Shown: positions 1-8,953, counted from the stretch's first letter. The stretch: DNA of 64,000 bases from Chryseobacterium indologenes (GCA_001013295.1 LAZY01000033.1:1-64000); one strand, 5' to 3'. The notes: generated from the letters alone by a model not told the origin. A program made the numbers and translations.

Positions 1-118
1 AATTTAAAGGCGATACTGTAGTCTCTTTGTGTGCGTTTTTCTCTTTTTAATTCTTGATGTTTCATAAATAAGTCGATTAGTTGTCAACTTATTTTAGGAC
101 GGGACAATTAAAATAAAA

Positions 119-144
119 AAGCCCTGAATCGAAATTCAAGGCTT
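119..144 (-). terminator. Rho-independent terminator of the 167-988 lipoprotein gene
   Basis: Inverted repeat with 11-base arms (119-129 and 134-144, one G-T wobble) and a 4-base loop. On the minus strand it is followed by a T-rich run. It lies 23 bases beyond the stop of the lipoprotein gene. Confidence 0.75.
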
Positions 145-166
145 GATTTTTAAAATAAGATTATGG

Positions 167-988
167 CTAATAATACTCGTAAAGTGCCGTATTGGTACTC
201 GTTCCATAAGATGAAATATCATAAGTCTGAACAGTCTTGGTAGGATAGTTATCACTCCCGATCGTATGAACTGCGGTAAGTTTGTTGATCCCATTCGTTG
301 TCCCTGAATATTTTTCTGTCTGGTTTAATAAATTATTATAGGAGATCTGACCATCATTCGTATTAAGCATATTGATCTGTATATACCCTTTTGCCCCTTT
401 CATCGGATGGTTGGAATTATCATAAGAATTGGTAATATTATAGGTTGTTCCTTCATAAGTGTAATTGGCTGAAGCAACATTCCCATTATTGGTTAAATAT
501 GCATCCACCTGGGCAAATAAAAGATTGGAATAAGTTCCTGTTGCTGGATTATACGTTGCATCTCTATATTCATTAAATTTGATATGAGTATCACTCACGT
601 ACTGGTAATTCTGAGTGTAAACAAGGGTTCCTTTCTTCTTGTCGGTTACCTTTTCTGCAATAAGTTTTCCATTAGAATAAGAGAACTCTCTTGTAACGGT
701 CAGCACACCACCCAGATATTCCTCCGTTTTGGCAATATAATCTCCATTATAGGTGAAAATGATTTTTTCATCATCCATTGCACTATAAGACTCTGTTATT
801 TTGTCTCCGTTATATTTGAAATCTACCACATAAGGCGGATCGCCTTGTACAAGTAGGGTCGCTTTTTTGAGAAGATGGGTAGAACCGTTGTTTTTTTTAG
901 TATTGTCTCTGTGGTCTGCAGGATTATCATTGGATACACAACTTACGATCATTGCCATCGCCAACGAGGCAATAAATATTTTTTTCAT
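167..988 (-). CDS. Hypothetical lipoprotein, 273 aa
   Basis: I do not recognise the family. The N-terminus is a lipoprotein signal peptide: MKKIFIAS, a hydrophobic stretch, then a lipobox ending in Cys17 (IVSC), so the protein is probably anchored in a membrane facing the periplasm or cell surface. The rest is rich in Tyr, Asn, Thr and Ser, with recurring beta-strand patterns of the type YNGDKI and YNGDYI that recall YD-like or DUF4595-like beta repeats; this resemblance is inference. There is no catalytic motif I can name. It is a single gene with its own terminator at 119-144, and the upstream glyS terminator at 1069-1097 separates it from glyS. Confidence 0.75.
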   Translation of the reverse strand: MKKIFIASLAMAMIVSCVSNDNPADHRDNTKKNNGSTHLLKKATLLVQGDPPYVVDFKYNGDKITESYSAMDDEKIIFTYNGDYIAKTEEYLGGVLTVTREFSYSNGKLIAEKVTDKKKGTLVYTQNYQYVSDTHIKFNEYRDATYNPATGTYSNLLFAQVDAYLTNNGNVASANYTYEGTTYNITNSYDNSNHPMKGAKGYIQINMLNTNDGQISYNNLLNQTEKYSGTTNGINKLTAVHTIGSDNYPTKTVQTYDISSYGTSTNTALYEYY

Positions 989-1068
989 GGTTATTATTAT
1001 TTTAGTTTTTAAATTTTGCTAAAAATAATAATTTCTATACTATATTTATATATAATCGATAAAAAATA

Positions 1069-1097
1069 AAAAAGCCCTGAATTTTTCAGGGCTTTTT
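1069..1097 (-). terminator. Rho-independent terminator of glyS
   Basis: Perfect 13-base inverted repeat (1069-1081 and 1085-1097) with a 3-base loop. An A-rich tract on the plus strand at 1061-1073 becomes a T run on the minus strand. It begins 3 bases after the glyS stop codon. Confidence 0.85.
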
Positions 1098-1100
1098 GCA

Positions 1101-2642
1101 TTATATTTTAGAAAGTAGATTTCTGAAGTTGGTCTTTTCATCGATGATTCTTCTCAACTCTGAAACAGGAACTCTTTCCTGCTGCATCGTGTCTCTGTCT
1201 CTGATGGTTACTGTGTGGTCAGTAAGAGAATCATGGTCAACGGTGATACAGTAAGGAGTACCAATAGCATCCTGTCTTCTGTAACGTTTTCCAATCGCAT
1301 CTTTTTCCTCGTAGAATAAGTTGAAATCGTATTTCAGGTCGTTGAAGATCTTCTCTGCATACTCTGCTAAACCATCTTTTTTCATCAATGGAAGGATCGC
1401 AGCTTTAATTGGAGCCAATGCCGGAGGTAAAGATAATACCGTTCTTTCTGAACCGTCTTCCAATACTTCGTCTCTTAAACAATGTGAGAAGATAGAAAGG
1501 AATAATCTGTCTAAACCTACTGAAGTTTCTACTACATACGGAACATAATTTTCATTTCTTTCAGGATCGAAGAATTGAAGCTTTCTTCCTGAATGCTCTT
1601 CGTGAGCTTTTAAATCGAAATCTGTTCTGGAGTGAATACCCTCCAATTCTTTAAATCCGAATGGGAAGTTGAATTCAATATCAGCTGCAGCATTCGCATA
1701 GTGAGCCAATTTTTCATGATCGTGGAATCTGTAGTTCTCATTTCCCAAACCTAAAGCTCTGTGCCAGCTCAGACGCTTTTGTTTCCATTGCTCGTAGAAC
1801 TCAAGTTCCGTTCCCGGAGCAACGAAAAACTGCATTTCCATCTGTTCGAATTCACGCATTCTGAAGATAAACTGTCTTGCAACAATTTCATTTCTGAATG
1901 CCTTACCGATCTGTGCAATCCCGAAAGGAAGCCTGTGACGAGAAGTTTTTTGTACATTTAAGAAGTTTACAAAGATTCCCTGAGCCGTTTCCGGTCTAAG
2001 GTAAAGATCCATTGCACTATCAGCAGAAGCTCCCAGTTTAGTTCCAAACATCAGGTTGAATTGTCTTACCTCTGTCCAGTTTTTAGAACCTGTATCAGGA
2101 TCAGCAATTTCAAGTTCTTCAATCAAAGCTTTTACATCAGCAAGATCTTCATTCTCTAAAGACTTGGCCAGTCTTGAAAGAATAGCTTCTCTTTTTGCTC
2201 TGTATTCAAGGATTTTTGGATTCGTTGCTACAAACTGATCTTTATCGAAAGCCTCACCGAATCTCTTCGCCGCTTTTTCGATCTCTTTGTTCTCTTTATC
2301 TTCAATTTTAGCACAATAGTCTTCTACCAAAACGTCTGCTCTGAAACGTTTTTTAGAATCTTTATTGTCAATCAATGGATCATTGAAAGCGTCTACGTGG
2401 CCTGATGCCTTCCATGTCGTTGGGTGCATCAGAATTGCCGAATCAATACCCACAATATTCTCGTTAAGCTGTACCATAGCTTTCCACCAGTATTGTTTGA
2501 TATTATTTTTTAGTTCGGCCCCGTTCTGTCCATAATCATAAACAGCGGATAAACCATCATAGATCTCACTGGAAGGGAAAATAAACCCATATTCTTTAGC
2601 GTGAGAAATTACTTTCTTGAAAACATCTTCTTGCTTTGCCAT
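1101..2642 (-). CDS. glyS: Glycine--tRNA ligase (single-chain, alpha2 type)
   Basis: Class II aminoacyl-tRNA synthetase that charges tRNA-Gly in the cytosol. The 513-aa length fits the single-chain dimeric GlyRS of Bacteroidota and Gram-positives rather than the alpha/beta tetramer of proteobacteria. Visible features are the N-terminal EVYDGLSAVYDYG-like segment (here IYDGLSAVYDYGQNG), the motif 2 region around FRNEIVARQFIFRMREFEQ, motif 3 around VETSVGLDRLFLSI, and a C-terminal anticodon-binding domain. An upstream in-frame ATG would add eight residues (MHIRHKKI), but MAKQEDVFKK is the usual family start, so I place the start at 2642. A small membrane-protein gene lies 50 bases upstream. Confidence 0.95.
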   Translation of the reverse strand: MAKQEDVFKKVISHAKEYGFIFPSSEIYDGLSAVYDYGQNGAELKNNIKQYWWKAMVQLNENIVGIDSAILMHPTTWKASGHVDAFNDPLIDNKDSKKRFRADVLVEDYCAKIEDKENKEIEKAAKRFGEAFDKDQFVATNPKILEYRAKREAILSRLAKSLENEDLADVKALIEELEIADPDTGSKNWTEVRQFNLMFGTKLGASADSAMDLYLRPETAQGIFVNFLNVQKTSRHRLPFGIAQIGKAFRNEIVARQFIFRMREFEQMEMQFFVAPGTELEFYEQWKQKRLSWHRALGLGNENYRFHDHEKLAHYANAAADIEFNFPFGFKELEGIHSRTDFDLKAHEEHSGRKLQFFDPERNENYVPYVVETSVGLDRLFLSIFSHCLRDEVLEDGSERTVLSLPPALAPIKAAILPLMKKDGLAEYAEKIFNDLKYDFNLFYEEKDAIGKRYRRQDAIGTPYCITVDHDSLTDHTVTIRDRDTMQQERVPVSELRRIIDEKTNFRNLLSKI

Positions 2643-2692
2643 AATTTTTTTATGTCTGATGTGCAAAAATAATGTTTTTTATTGGGAAAATA

Positions 2693-2893
2693 TTAATACC
2701 TGTAAGAACCTACATTAGATACGGACATTAAAAAGCATCCTCCTGCTCCAATGATAAATAGAATGCCGGCAAGAATCAGCAATAATATCTTTGCTATCCG
2801 GTATTTTTTTAAGGGAATAAAAATAATTGTGGCAACCCCTATTATGATAGAGATCACCATTACTTTTACAAAAAAACCAAAATAGTCTGTCAT
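2693..2893 (-). CDS. Small membrane protein, 66 aa
   Basis: The family is not recognised. Two hydrophobic segments of about 20 residues (roughly 9-27 and 34-55) with basic residues between them (LKKYRIAK) indicate a two-helix inner-membrane hairpin. The C-terminus is short and polar. It is codirectional with glyS and ends 50 bases before it, so the two could be cotranscribed. Being short, it may be real but is less certain than its neighbours. Confidence 0.55.
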   Translation of the reverse strand: MTDYFGFFVKVMVISIIIGVATIIFIPLKKYRIAKILLLILAGILFIIGAGGCFLMSVSNVGSYRY

Positions 2894-2994
2894 TATTTTT
2901 CGATTAATATAGAACCTTATACTAAGATAAAAATTTTATTTGAACTTTAATCTTTCTATAGTAAGGAGCCGGGAACCTGCTTTCGTTACTCGCT

Positions 2995-3043
2995 TTTTCT
3001 GTGAATCTGGCGGCGGCTTTGCCGCCGCCAGATTCACAGAAAA
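2995..3043. repeat. Perfect 23-bp palindrome with 3-base loop
   Basis: Arms 2995-3017 and 3021-3043 are exact reverse complements around a TTT loop. The inner 9 bp are pure G/C (GGCGGCGGC), far more GC-rich than the surroundings. It sits between the small membrane-protein gene and the TruC-like gene and could act as a bidirectional terminator or a REP-like element. Confidence 0.8.
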
Positions 3044-3092
3044 GAGCTCAGACATACCACTCAATCAGGGCTATTGACCTCTGTGCCTCTAC

Positions 3093-3125
3093 AAATCTAA
3101 CAGGTTTTTAAAACCTGTTAGATTT
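3093..3125. repeat. 16-bp inverted repeat of the CTAACAGGTTTT family
   Basis: Arms 3093-3108 and 3110-3125 pair perfectly around one base. A close relative of the same core is at 22603-22637, which points to a dispersed intergenic palindrome family that may double as terminators. Confidence 0.75.
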
Positions 3126-3178
3126 AGAATAAACATCATCCATTTTTATCACCTAAACAAGAATCAGCAGAAAATCTT

Positions 3179-3186
3179 TACTTTTG
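3179..3186 (+). promoter_or_regulatory. Candidate Bacteroidota -7 box upstream of the pseudouridine synthase
   Basis: TACTTTTG matches the Bacteroidota -7 consensus TAnnTTTG and ends only 4 bases before the ATG at 3191, so the transcript would be nearly leaderless. I see no convincing -33 TTTG at the usual spacing. Confidence 0.35.
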
Positions 3187-3190
3187 CCTC

Positions 3191-3886
3191 ATGTTAGAAA
3201 TTCTTTATCGTGACGAGCATATTATTGCGATCAACAAACCCAGCGGACTGTTGGTTCATAAATCTTTTTATGCCGGAGAAGCCGATACTTATGCTATTCA
3301 GGAGTTGAAGAAACAAATTGGGCAAAAAGTATATCCTGTACATCGTTTAGACCGAAAAACTTCAGGAGTTCTTCTGTTTACTTTAGATAAAGATACCCTT
3401 AGAATCATGAGCGAGCAGTTTGCATCGCGTGAAGTGGAGAAGAAATATCTGGCAATTCTTCGGGGTTGGGCAAAAGAAGAAGAAACCATCGATTATGATT
3501 TGATCAATGAAAATGAAGTGAAGCAAAATGCCATTACAAACTATCGCCGTTTGCAGACTTCGGAAATTGATTTACCTTTTTTAAAACATCAGACTTCGAG
3601 ATATTGCTTAGTGGAGGCGATTCCTGAAACGGGACGTTTTCATCAATTGAGAAAGCATTTTAAACATATTCTGCACCCTATTTTAGGTTGCAGAAAACAT
3701 GGTTGTAATAAACAGAATAAGTTGTGGCTTCAAACATTTGGCATCAATAAAATGACGCTCCATGCACATCAGTTGATTTTCAATCACCCTGTTTCTAACG
3801 AAAGAATTACGATAAATGCAACGATAGATGATGAGTTTAAAAGAGTAGGAGATATTCTGAAATTTGATCTGAGTGTGTACTCATAA
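3191..3886 (+). CDS. truC: tRNA pseudouridine synthase, TruC-like (RluA family)
   Basis: Converts a uridine in RNA to pseudouridine; by family, TruC acts on U65 of tRNA. The 231-aa protein has the RluA-family catalytic block VHRLDRKTSGVLLF, with the Asp of HRLDR as catalytic residue, followed by YLAILRG and the later GRFHQLRKHFKHI segment that forms the active site. There is no N-terminal S4 domain and the length suits TruC rather than RluC/RluD. The gene stands alone. Two palindromes lie upstream and a TAnnTTTG box directly precedes the ATG. Exact target (tRNA versus rRNA) is inferred from family likeness. Confidence 0.88.
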   Translation: MLEILYRDEHIIAINKPSGLLVHKSFYAGEADTYAIQELKKQIGQKVYPVHRLDRKTSGVLLFTLDKDTLRIMSEQFASREVEKKYLAILRGWAKEEETIDYDLINENEVKQNAITNYRRLQTSEIDLPFLKHQTSRYCLVEAIPETGRFHQLRKHFKHILHPILGCRKHGCNKQNKLWLQTFGINKMTLHAHQLIFNHPVSNERITINATIDDEFKRVGDILKFDLSVYS

Positions 3887-3921
3887 TTGACGGCCGAAAG
3901 ACCATCATACTTGCCAGAGTT

Positions 3922-4035
3922 TTAAACCTTGACAAAGATGATAGCGCGCCCTTTGCTTAGTGAAACGCCCTTGCGAACAAAGATATTTTCAGGATGGTCA
4001 TATTTCTCTGCGATCATGGCGTTGAAATAGCTCAT
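3922..4035 (-). CDS. Possible small ORF, 37 aa (unrecognised)
   Basis: Minus-strand frame starting at ATG 4035: MSYFNAMIAEKYDHPENIFV followed by a Lys/Arg-rich tail ending in IIFVKV and TAA. The composition looks coding-like, with amphipathic and charged residues, and the frame stays open upstream for about 23 further codons (including a Cys-x-x-Cys, CIRC) before a TGA, without another ATG. It is more GC-rich than nearby intergenic DNA. It could be a genuine small protein, or the tail of a decayed gene. No family recognised. Confidence 0.3.
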   Translation of the reverse strand: MSYFNAMIAEKYDHPENIFVRKGVSLSKGRAIIFVKV

Positions 4036-4136
4036 TCGTTTGCAGCGTATACAAATTCTTCCTGGCTTATAGATACTATATATCAAGCATTTCGATAAAA
4101 TATCATAGGTTCACGAGAGATTAATTTTAAAATGAG

Positions 4137-4144
4137 TAATTTTG
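4137..4144 (+). promoter_or_regulatory. Candidate -7 box of pyrD
   Basis: TAATTTTG fits TAnnTTTG and lies 15 bases before the pyrD ATG at 4160. No clear -33 element was found. Confidence 0.35.
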
Positions 4145-4159
4145 TAAAACTTTTTTTCA

Positions 4160-5197
4160 ATGTACAAATCGCTCATTCGTCCGATTCTTTTCAAATTTGA
4201 TCCTGAAGAAGTACATCACTTTACTTTTTCAATGCTCAAAAATTTTGGATTTCTTACCAAATTATTTTTCCCAAAACCTGTTGAAGACAAACGTCTGGAA
4301 AGAGAAGTTTTCGGATTAAAATTTAAAAATCCTGTAGGACTGGCTGCCGGTTTTGACAAAAATGCTGTCTTGTTCAACGAATTGGGAGACTTAGGTTTCG
4401 GATTTGTAGAAATAGGGACGGTAACTCCAAGAGCTCAGGCAGGAAATCCTAAGAAAAGACTGTTTCGTCTTATTGAAGATGGCGGAATCATCAACAGAAT
4501 GGGATTCAATAATGAGGGGCTGAATGCTGCTATTGAAAAGCTGAAATCCAATAAAGGAAAAATTATCATCGGTGGAAACATCGGGAAAAATACAGATACA
4601 AAGCCCGAAAATTATACCCAGGATTATCTGGATTGTTTTGAAGGCCTTCATCCACACGTAGATTACTTTGTACTGAATGTAAGCTGCCCGAATGTAGGAA
4701 GCCACGCCAAGCTTGAAGATGTGGAATACCTGCGTGAACTGATTACTGAAGTAAAGAAAATCAACCAGACAAAAGCTGTACAGAAGCCTGTATTACTGAA
4801 AATTGCACCGGATCTTAATAACACTCAATTAGACGAAATCATTGATCTGATTGCAGAAACGAAAATTGATGGTATCGTAGTTTCCAACACTTCTGTCAAC
4901 AGAGAAGGTCTGAAGACTTCACCAGAAGTCCTTGAACAAATAGGAAACGGAGGTTTAAGTGGGAAACCGATTCGTGAGAGAAGTACAAAAATGATCAAAT
5001 ATCTTTCCGAAAAGAGCAACAGAGCTTTCCCGATCATCGGGGTAGGAGGAATTCACTCAGCAAGAGATGCTATGGAAAAACTGGATGCCGGAGCAAGTCT
5101 GATTCAGCTGTACACCGGATTTATCTATGAAGGTCCGGAACTGATCAACGAAATCAATCAAGAGCTTCTGAAAAGAGCAAGCAGATTACCAAGATAA
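4160..5197 (+). CDS. pyrD: Dihydroorotate dehydrogenase (quinone), class 2
   Basis: Oxidises dihydroorotate to orotate, the fourth step of UMP synthesis, passing electrons to membrane quinone. At 345 aa it has the class 2 length and the N-terminal membrane-associating helix ([20 protein letters not shown]) typical of quinone-linked enzymes. FMN-binding and active-site segments visible are [42 protein letters not shown], the catalytic-Ser block NVSCPN, and the C-terminal phosphate-binding [19 protein letters not shown]. It stands alone and ends in a terminator shared with the convergent gene. Confidence 0.95.
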   Translation: MYKSLIRPILFKFDPEEVHHFTFSMLKNFGFLTKLFFPKPVEDKRLEREVFGLKFKNPVGLAAGFDKNAVLFNELGDLGFGFVEIGTVTPRAQAGNPKKRLFRLIEDGGIINRMGFNNEGLNAAIEKLKSNKGKIIIGGNIGKNTDTKPENYTQDYLDCFEGLHPHVDYFVLNVSCPNVGSHAKLEDVEYLRELITEVKKINQTKAVQKPVLLKIAPDLNNTQLDEIIDLIAETKIDGIVVSNTSVNREGLKTSPEVLEQIGNGGLSGKPIRERSTKMIKYLSEKSNRAFPIIGVGGIHSARDAMEKLDAGASLIQLYTGFIYEGPELINEINQELLKRASRLPR

Positions 5198-5203
5198 AAG
5201 AAA

Positions 5204-5231
5204 AAAGAGAGTTCAGTAATGGACTCTCTTT
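5204..5231. terminator. Bidirectional terminator between pyrD and the 5231-6121 gene
   Basis: Short inverted repeat of AAAGAGAGT and ACTCTCTTT flanked by A-rich and T-rich tracts, placed exactly between two convergent stop codons. Confidence 0.6.
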
Positions 5232-6121
5232 CATTTTGATTTTATAACGGACGCATTTTTTATATCTACCATAAAAGTATATGCCGGTTTCGAATCGGAT
5301 TTTTCTACTTTATACTGTATGGTATCTCTGTCTTTAGATTTTGTTTCTGTAGTACCATAAATACTTTCCCAACAGCTTTCAGTCAGAAATTCTTCATATT
5401 TTTTATAATTCCAGTCTTTGGTAAAATAAAGGACTCTATAACCTTTTTCTCCGTCGCTCGCTCCACATTGTCCGCAGGCGTTAAAATTTGAAGTTTGTTC
5501 GAAATAAAGCAGCACCCGATTTCCGGTTTCTCCTGAAGAATAAGAAATCAGTTCATTGCCCCCGGCTTTGTTAATAAAGTCGTAAGTATTGATCTTTTTG
5601 TTATTGGGTAAGAACAGGTAATTGTTGAAACGGTAAATGATGACATCACCGGTAAACAGTTTTATAGGCAAAACTTTTTTATCCCGGTAAAAATGGCCGG
5701 GAATATGTTTTTTATTCAGACTGGGCTTTTCAAATATAATAGATTCCTGAGGGGCTAGTTTCTGAGCGATCTCATGTGTTTTTTCTAGTTTCTGCAGGGT
5801 AGTGATCTGCTCTTTCAGGTTTTTGGATTTCTGTTTTTGCTTGTTTCCGAAATTGTATAAGGAAAGGTTGCCATAATAATTATAAATTCCGGTGAGTGGA
5901 ATTTTCTTTTTGTATTTATCATAATAGTACCATCCATCAACATAGTGCTGATACTGATTACAGTCTACAACACCTGTATAATTTAAATGGATCGTGATGG
6001 GAAATCCTCCGATCTCCCCGATAAAGGTTTGTGAAGAATCTGTTACTTTCTTTAATTGAACTTCCTGACAGAGGAAAAAGTTGAATGAAAGTAAAAAGAA
6101 TAATGTGAAAATTTTTTTCAT
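5231..6121 (-). CDS. Hypothetical secreted protein, 296 aa
   Basis: The family is not recognised. It starts with a Sec signal peptide (MKKIFTLFFLLSFNFFLCQ), probably cleaved after FLCQ. The mature part has a strand-rich N-terminal segment with GGFPITIHLNYTG and DGWYYYDKYKKKIPLTG, a charged helix near residues 95-115, and a C-terminal half with a CGQCG pair of cysteines (NACGQCGASDGEKG) that could form a disulfide or bind metal. It is the downstream neighbour, 21 bases away, of the DUF445 gene and may be cotranscribed with it. Confidence 0.75.
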   Translation of the reverse strand: MKKIFTLFFLLSFNFFLCQEVQLKKVTDSSQTFIGEIGGFPITIHLNYTGVVDCNQYQHYVDGWYYYDKYKKKIPLTGIYNYYGNLSLYNFGNKQKQKSKNLKEQITTLQKLEKTHEIAQKLAPQESIIFEKPSLNKKHIPGHFYRDKKVLPIKLFTGDVIIYRFNNYLFLPNNKKINTYDFINKAGGNELISYSSGETGNRVLLYFEQTSNFNACGQCGASDGEKGYRVLYFTKDWNYKKYEEFLTESCWESIYGTTETKSKDRDTIQYKVEKSDSKPAYTFMVDIKNASVIKSK

Positions 6122-6142
6122 GGTTGTGAGGGGTGTTCGTTT

Positions 6143-7387
6143 TTAAAGAAAGAAGTGGGCAATGGTATAAATAATGAGCCCTACCAGCCCTCCTACCAGT
6201 GTTCCGTTGACCCGGATAAACTGGAGATCTTTTCCTACTTCCAACTCTAATTTTTCACTTAGTTCCTTGCCTTGCCAGTTTCCGACCGTATTGCTGATCA
6301 GATTTCCAAACTGATGGGTATTTCTTAAAATGTATTTGTATGCCGTTACCCGTACCCAATGGTCTATTTTATTCTGAAGATTTTCATCGGTTTTTAAGTT
6401 CTGGGCAAACTCATTCAGATTTTTAGAAAGATAGTTTTTCAATGCAGAATGATCTTCCTGCAATTCTTTCATCAATGTTTTTTTGATAGAAACCCAGATG
6501 TCATTGGAATATTCTTCCAGTTTTTCATTTTTCAGGAGTCCGTTTTTGATAGTTTTAAATTCTTCATCCCATTTCGGATCTTCCTTCAGGTCTACAGAGA
6601 ATTCATGGATTTTCTGAGTAATCAAAGTTCTGACCTCATGTTGTGGGTTTTCTTCTATTTCTTTGAAAAAATCTGAAAGACCGTCTGCAATTTTATCCGC
6701 AATTTTATTATCGACAAACGATGGAATAAAAGAATAACTGCCTTTCTTTACCCGGTCCTGGATCATCTCATCATTTTCAATAATGTATTCTTTAATCTGT
6801 TTAGACAGATTGGTAATGATTCTCTGGTGATCATTCTTTTCCAGAATGTAGCCGATCCCGTTTCCTACCACTTTATTGAGTTTTATATCACCGGTCATTT
6901 CGGAAACTTTTTTGCTGATAAACTGGCTTACGGTAGAATCGTCAAGCTTATTCAGGATGTCCAGAACAATATCCGATAAATTTTTGATCAGAATATCCTG
7001 GTTTTTCTCTTTCCCCAGCCATTCTCCTACGAAATTAGAAACCTTAAGCTTTTGAATATAGGGCCGTATATTCTGAGGCGAAAGAAAATTGCTGACCACA
7101 AAACTACCCAGATTATCTCCCAATCTCTGTTTGCTGTTTTCAATCAGGTTGGTGTGGGGAATTGGAAGTCCGAGAGGATGGCGAAATAGGGCAGTTACTG
7201 CAAACCAGTCGGCCAAAGCACCCACCATAGCTGCTTCTGAAAAAGCACGCACATAGCCAATCCAATGGGAAGTATTAGATTTCTGTAAAATGGTCGTAAC
7301 AATGAAAATAACGGCCATCAGGACAAATAACCCTGTAGCAAACGCTTTGTATTTTCTGAGCTGTTTTCTTTTTGCTTCGTCATTCAT
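6143..7387 (-). CDS. DUF445 family membrane protein
   Basis: A 414-aa protein of the DUF445 (YjiN-like) family, function unknown. Two N-terminal membrane helices (about 13-31 and 42-65) include the family hallmark ALADWFAVTALFRHPLGLPIPHT-like segment, here split over residues about 58-80. Next comes a long, charged, helix-rich domain with DUF445 repeats, and a final hydrophobic helix (VGGLVGLIIYTIAHFFL), so the bulk is probably held between two membrane anchors. It is divergent from msrB across a 105-bp intergenic stretch. Confidence 0.85.
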   Translation of the reverse strand: MNDEAKRKQLRKYKAFATGLFVLMAVIFIVTTILQKSNTSHWIGYVRAFSEAAMVGALADWFAVTALFRHPLGLPIPHTNLIENSKQRLGDNLGSFVVSNFLSPQNIRPYIQKLKVSNFVGEWLGKEKNQDILIKNLSDIVLDILNKLDDSTVSQFISKKVSEMTGDIKLNKVVGNGIGYILEKNDHQRIITNLSKQIKEYIIENDEMIQDRVKKGSYSFIPSFVDNKIADKIADGLSDFFKEIEENPQHEVRTLITQKIHEFSVDLKEDPKWDEEFKTIKNGLLKNEKLEEYSNDIWVSIKKTLMKELQEDHSALKNYLSKNLNEFAQNLKTDENLQNKIDHWVRVTAYKYILRNTHQFGNLISNTVGNWQGKELSEKLELEVGKDLQFIRVNGTLVGGLVGLIIYTIAHFFL

Positions 7388-7492
7388 ATTCTCAAATTTA
7401 GTAAATTTGGTTATGAAACCGTTTAATGTTAATAAAGCTTTTCAGATAAGACGTATAGAAAGTTTATTACACTTTAAAAGTTAAAATTTACG

Positions 7493-8020
7493 ATGAAATT
7501 TTTAATTTCAGTCATTATATTAATTGTTCTGCATTCATGTACGCAGAAATATCAACCCATTAAAACCTCTTCTATGGAAAATACAGAAGCAAAAAACAAT
7601 CCATACTATTCCAGAACAGACACTGCCAAACTCAATATTTCCAATGAAGAATGGAAAAAAATCCTTGCTCCGGATTTGTATGCTATTTCTAGGGAAGCGG
7701 CAACAGAAAGAGCATTTACCGGAAAATACAATGAATTTGATGAGATAGGAGATTATTATTGTGCCGTTTGTGGAAACCACCTGTTCCGTTCTACTTCAAA
7801 ATTTGCAAGCAGCTGTGGGTGGCCAAGTTTTTTTGAGGCTGATAAAGAAGGCGTTTACTACAAAAGAGATACCACCTATGGAATGGAGAGAGTAGAAGTT
7901 CTTTGCAAAAGATGTGATTCCCATCTGGGGCATGTTTTCGATGACGGTCCGAAGCCTACAGGGCTAAGATATTGCATGAATTCTATCAGTCTGGAGTTTG
8001 TTCCGGATGCCCAGAAATAA
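7493..8020 (+). CDS. msrB: Peptide-methionine (R)-S-oxide reductase, lipoprotein form
   Basis: Reduces methionine-R-sulfoxide in oxidised proteins. The 175-aa protein opens with a lipoprotein signal (IVLHSC), so it should act in the cell envelope. The MsrB fold is shown by two zinc CxxC pairs (CAVC and CKRC), SSCGWPSFFEA, HLGHVFDDGP and the catalytic cysteine in RYCMNSISL near the C-terminus. The SSC before GWPSF may be the resolving or recycling cysteine. The gene stands alone, divergent from the DUF445 gene. Confidence 0.93.
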   Translation: MKFLISVIILIVLHSCTQKYQPIKTSSMENTEAKNNPYYSRTDTAKLNISNEEWKKILAPDLYAISREAATERAFTGKYNEFDEIGDYYCAVCGNHLFRSTSKFASSCGWPSFFEADKEGVYYKRDTTYGMERVEVLCKRCDSHLGHVFDDGPKPTGLRYCMNSISLEFVPDAQK

Positions 8021-8108
8021 GCTTTTAATTCACAGAATCAGGACGTTAAAGTTTCTTAAATAGCGTTAAACTTTTTTCATTTTTACCCTGTGCGTAATGA
8101 TGTTTTTA

Positions 8109-8116
8109 TAATTTTG
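8109..8116 (+). promoter_or_regulatory. Candidate -7 box of the L,D-transpeptidase-like gene
   Basis: TAATTTTG matches TAnnTTTG, 30 bases before the ATG at 8147. No good -33 partner seen. Confidence 0.35.
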
Positions 8117-8146
8117 CCCCACTAATTTGGAATTATATATTATTGA

Positions 8147-8911
8147 ATGAAAGGATTTTATAGCGTAATAGGCCTTGTTTACATGGTTACGACCTCATTC
8201 TACATTTCTCCAAGAGGGGCGGAAAAGAATGAAAATTTCAAGACAGCAAAGACTGAAAAAGTAACTGTAGCTGACGACACGAAATCTGAGAAGAATACAT
8301 CGGCTGTTTCTTCATCAGAAGCATTATACCAATCGATTGCATTTGATCCGGAACATGAACTGAACTATGAAGTATTCTCGAAGGCGTTGACAGGTTATGA
8401 AAACTTAAAGAAAGCAGGATTGCTTGCTCAGGATTCGCATTTATTGACTATCTGCGATTTTTCTATGTCTTCCAACACCAAAAGACTTTGGATCATTGAT
8501 CTTAATGACAAAAAAGTACTGTTCAACTCATTGGTTGCCCACGGTAAAAATACAGGCGAAGAATTTGCCACGAATTTTTCTAACACGGAAAGTTCGCGAC
8601 AGAGCAGCTTAGGATTTTATATCACGGATGCAACGTATCAGGGAGATAACGGATACTCATTGAGATTACTGGGAATGGATAAAGGATTCAATGATGCAGC
8701 CTATAGAAGAGCTATTGTAATGCACGGAGCAGATTACGTAAGCGATTCGTTTGCAGAAATGCACAAGAGAATCGGGAGAAGCTGGGGATGTCCCGCAGTA
8801 CCCAGAGAATTGTCACAATCAATGATCAATACGATAAAAGGAAGAAATTTACTTTTCATCTATTATCCTGATCAGAATTACCTTTCTTCCTCAGAATGGT
8901 TGAAAGTATAA
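8147..8911 (+). CDS. Murein L,D-transpeptidase catalytic domain family protein (YkuD_2 type)
   Basis: A 254-aa exported protein. The N-terminus is a hydrophobic signal segment (VIGLVYMVTTSFYI) followed by a Lys/Ser/Thr-rich linker to about residue 60. The C-terminal domain has the YkuD_2 pattern: LWIIDLNDKKVLFNSLVAHG, SSRQSSLGFYIT, MHGADYVS and the catalytic Cys motif GRSWGCPAVP. These suggest action on peptidoglycan cross-links or anchoring in the periplasm; the actual reaction is inferred from the family, several members of which are uncharacterised. Single gene with a terminator at 8916-8941. Confidence 0.85.
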   Translation: MKGFYSVIGLVYMVTTSFYISPRGAEKNENFKTAKTEKVTVADDTKSEKNTSAVSSSEALYQSIAFDPEHELNYEVFSKALTGYENLKKAGLLAQDSHLLTICDFSMSSNTKRLWIIDLNDKKVLFNSLVAHGKNTGEEFATNFSNTESSRQSSLGFYITDATYQGDNGYSLRLLGMDKGFNDAAYRRAIVMHGADYVSDSFAEMHKRIGRSWGCPAVPRELSQSMINTIKGRNLLFIYYPDQNYLSSSEWLKV

Positions 8912-8915
8912 GATT

Positions 8916-8941
8916 AAAAGCAGTCAGTTTTGACTGCTTTT
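8916..8941. terminator. Terminator between convergent genes
   Basis: Perfect 11-base inverted repeat (8916-8926 and 8931-8941), loop GTTT, followed by a T run. It serves the L,D-transpeptidase-like gene and probably the convergent thioredoxin gene. Confidence 0.85.
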
Positions 8942-8953
8942 TTCTTAGAAAAA

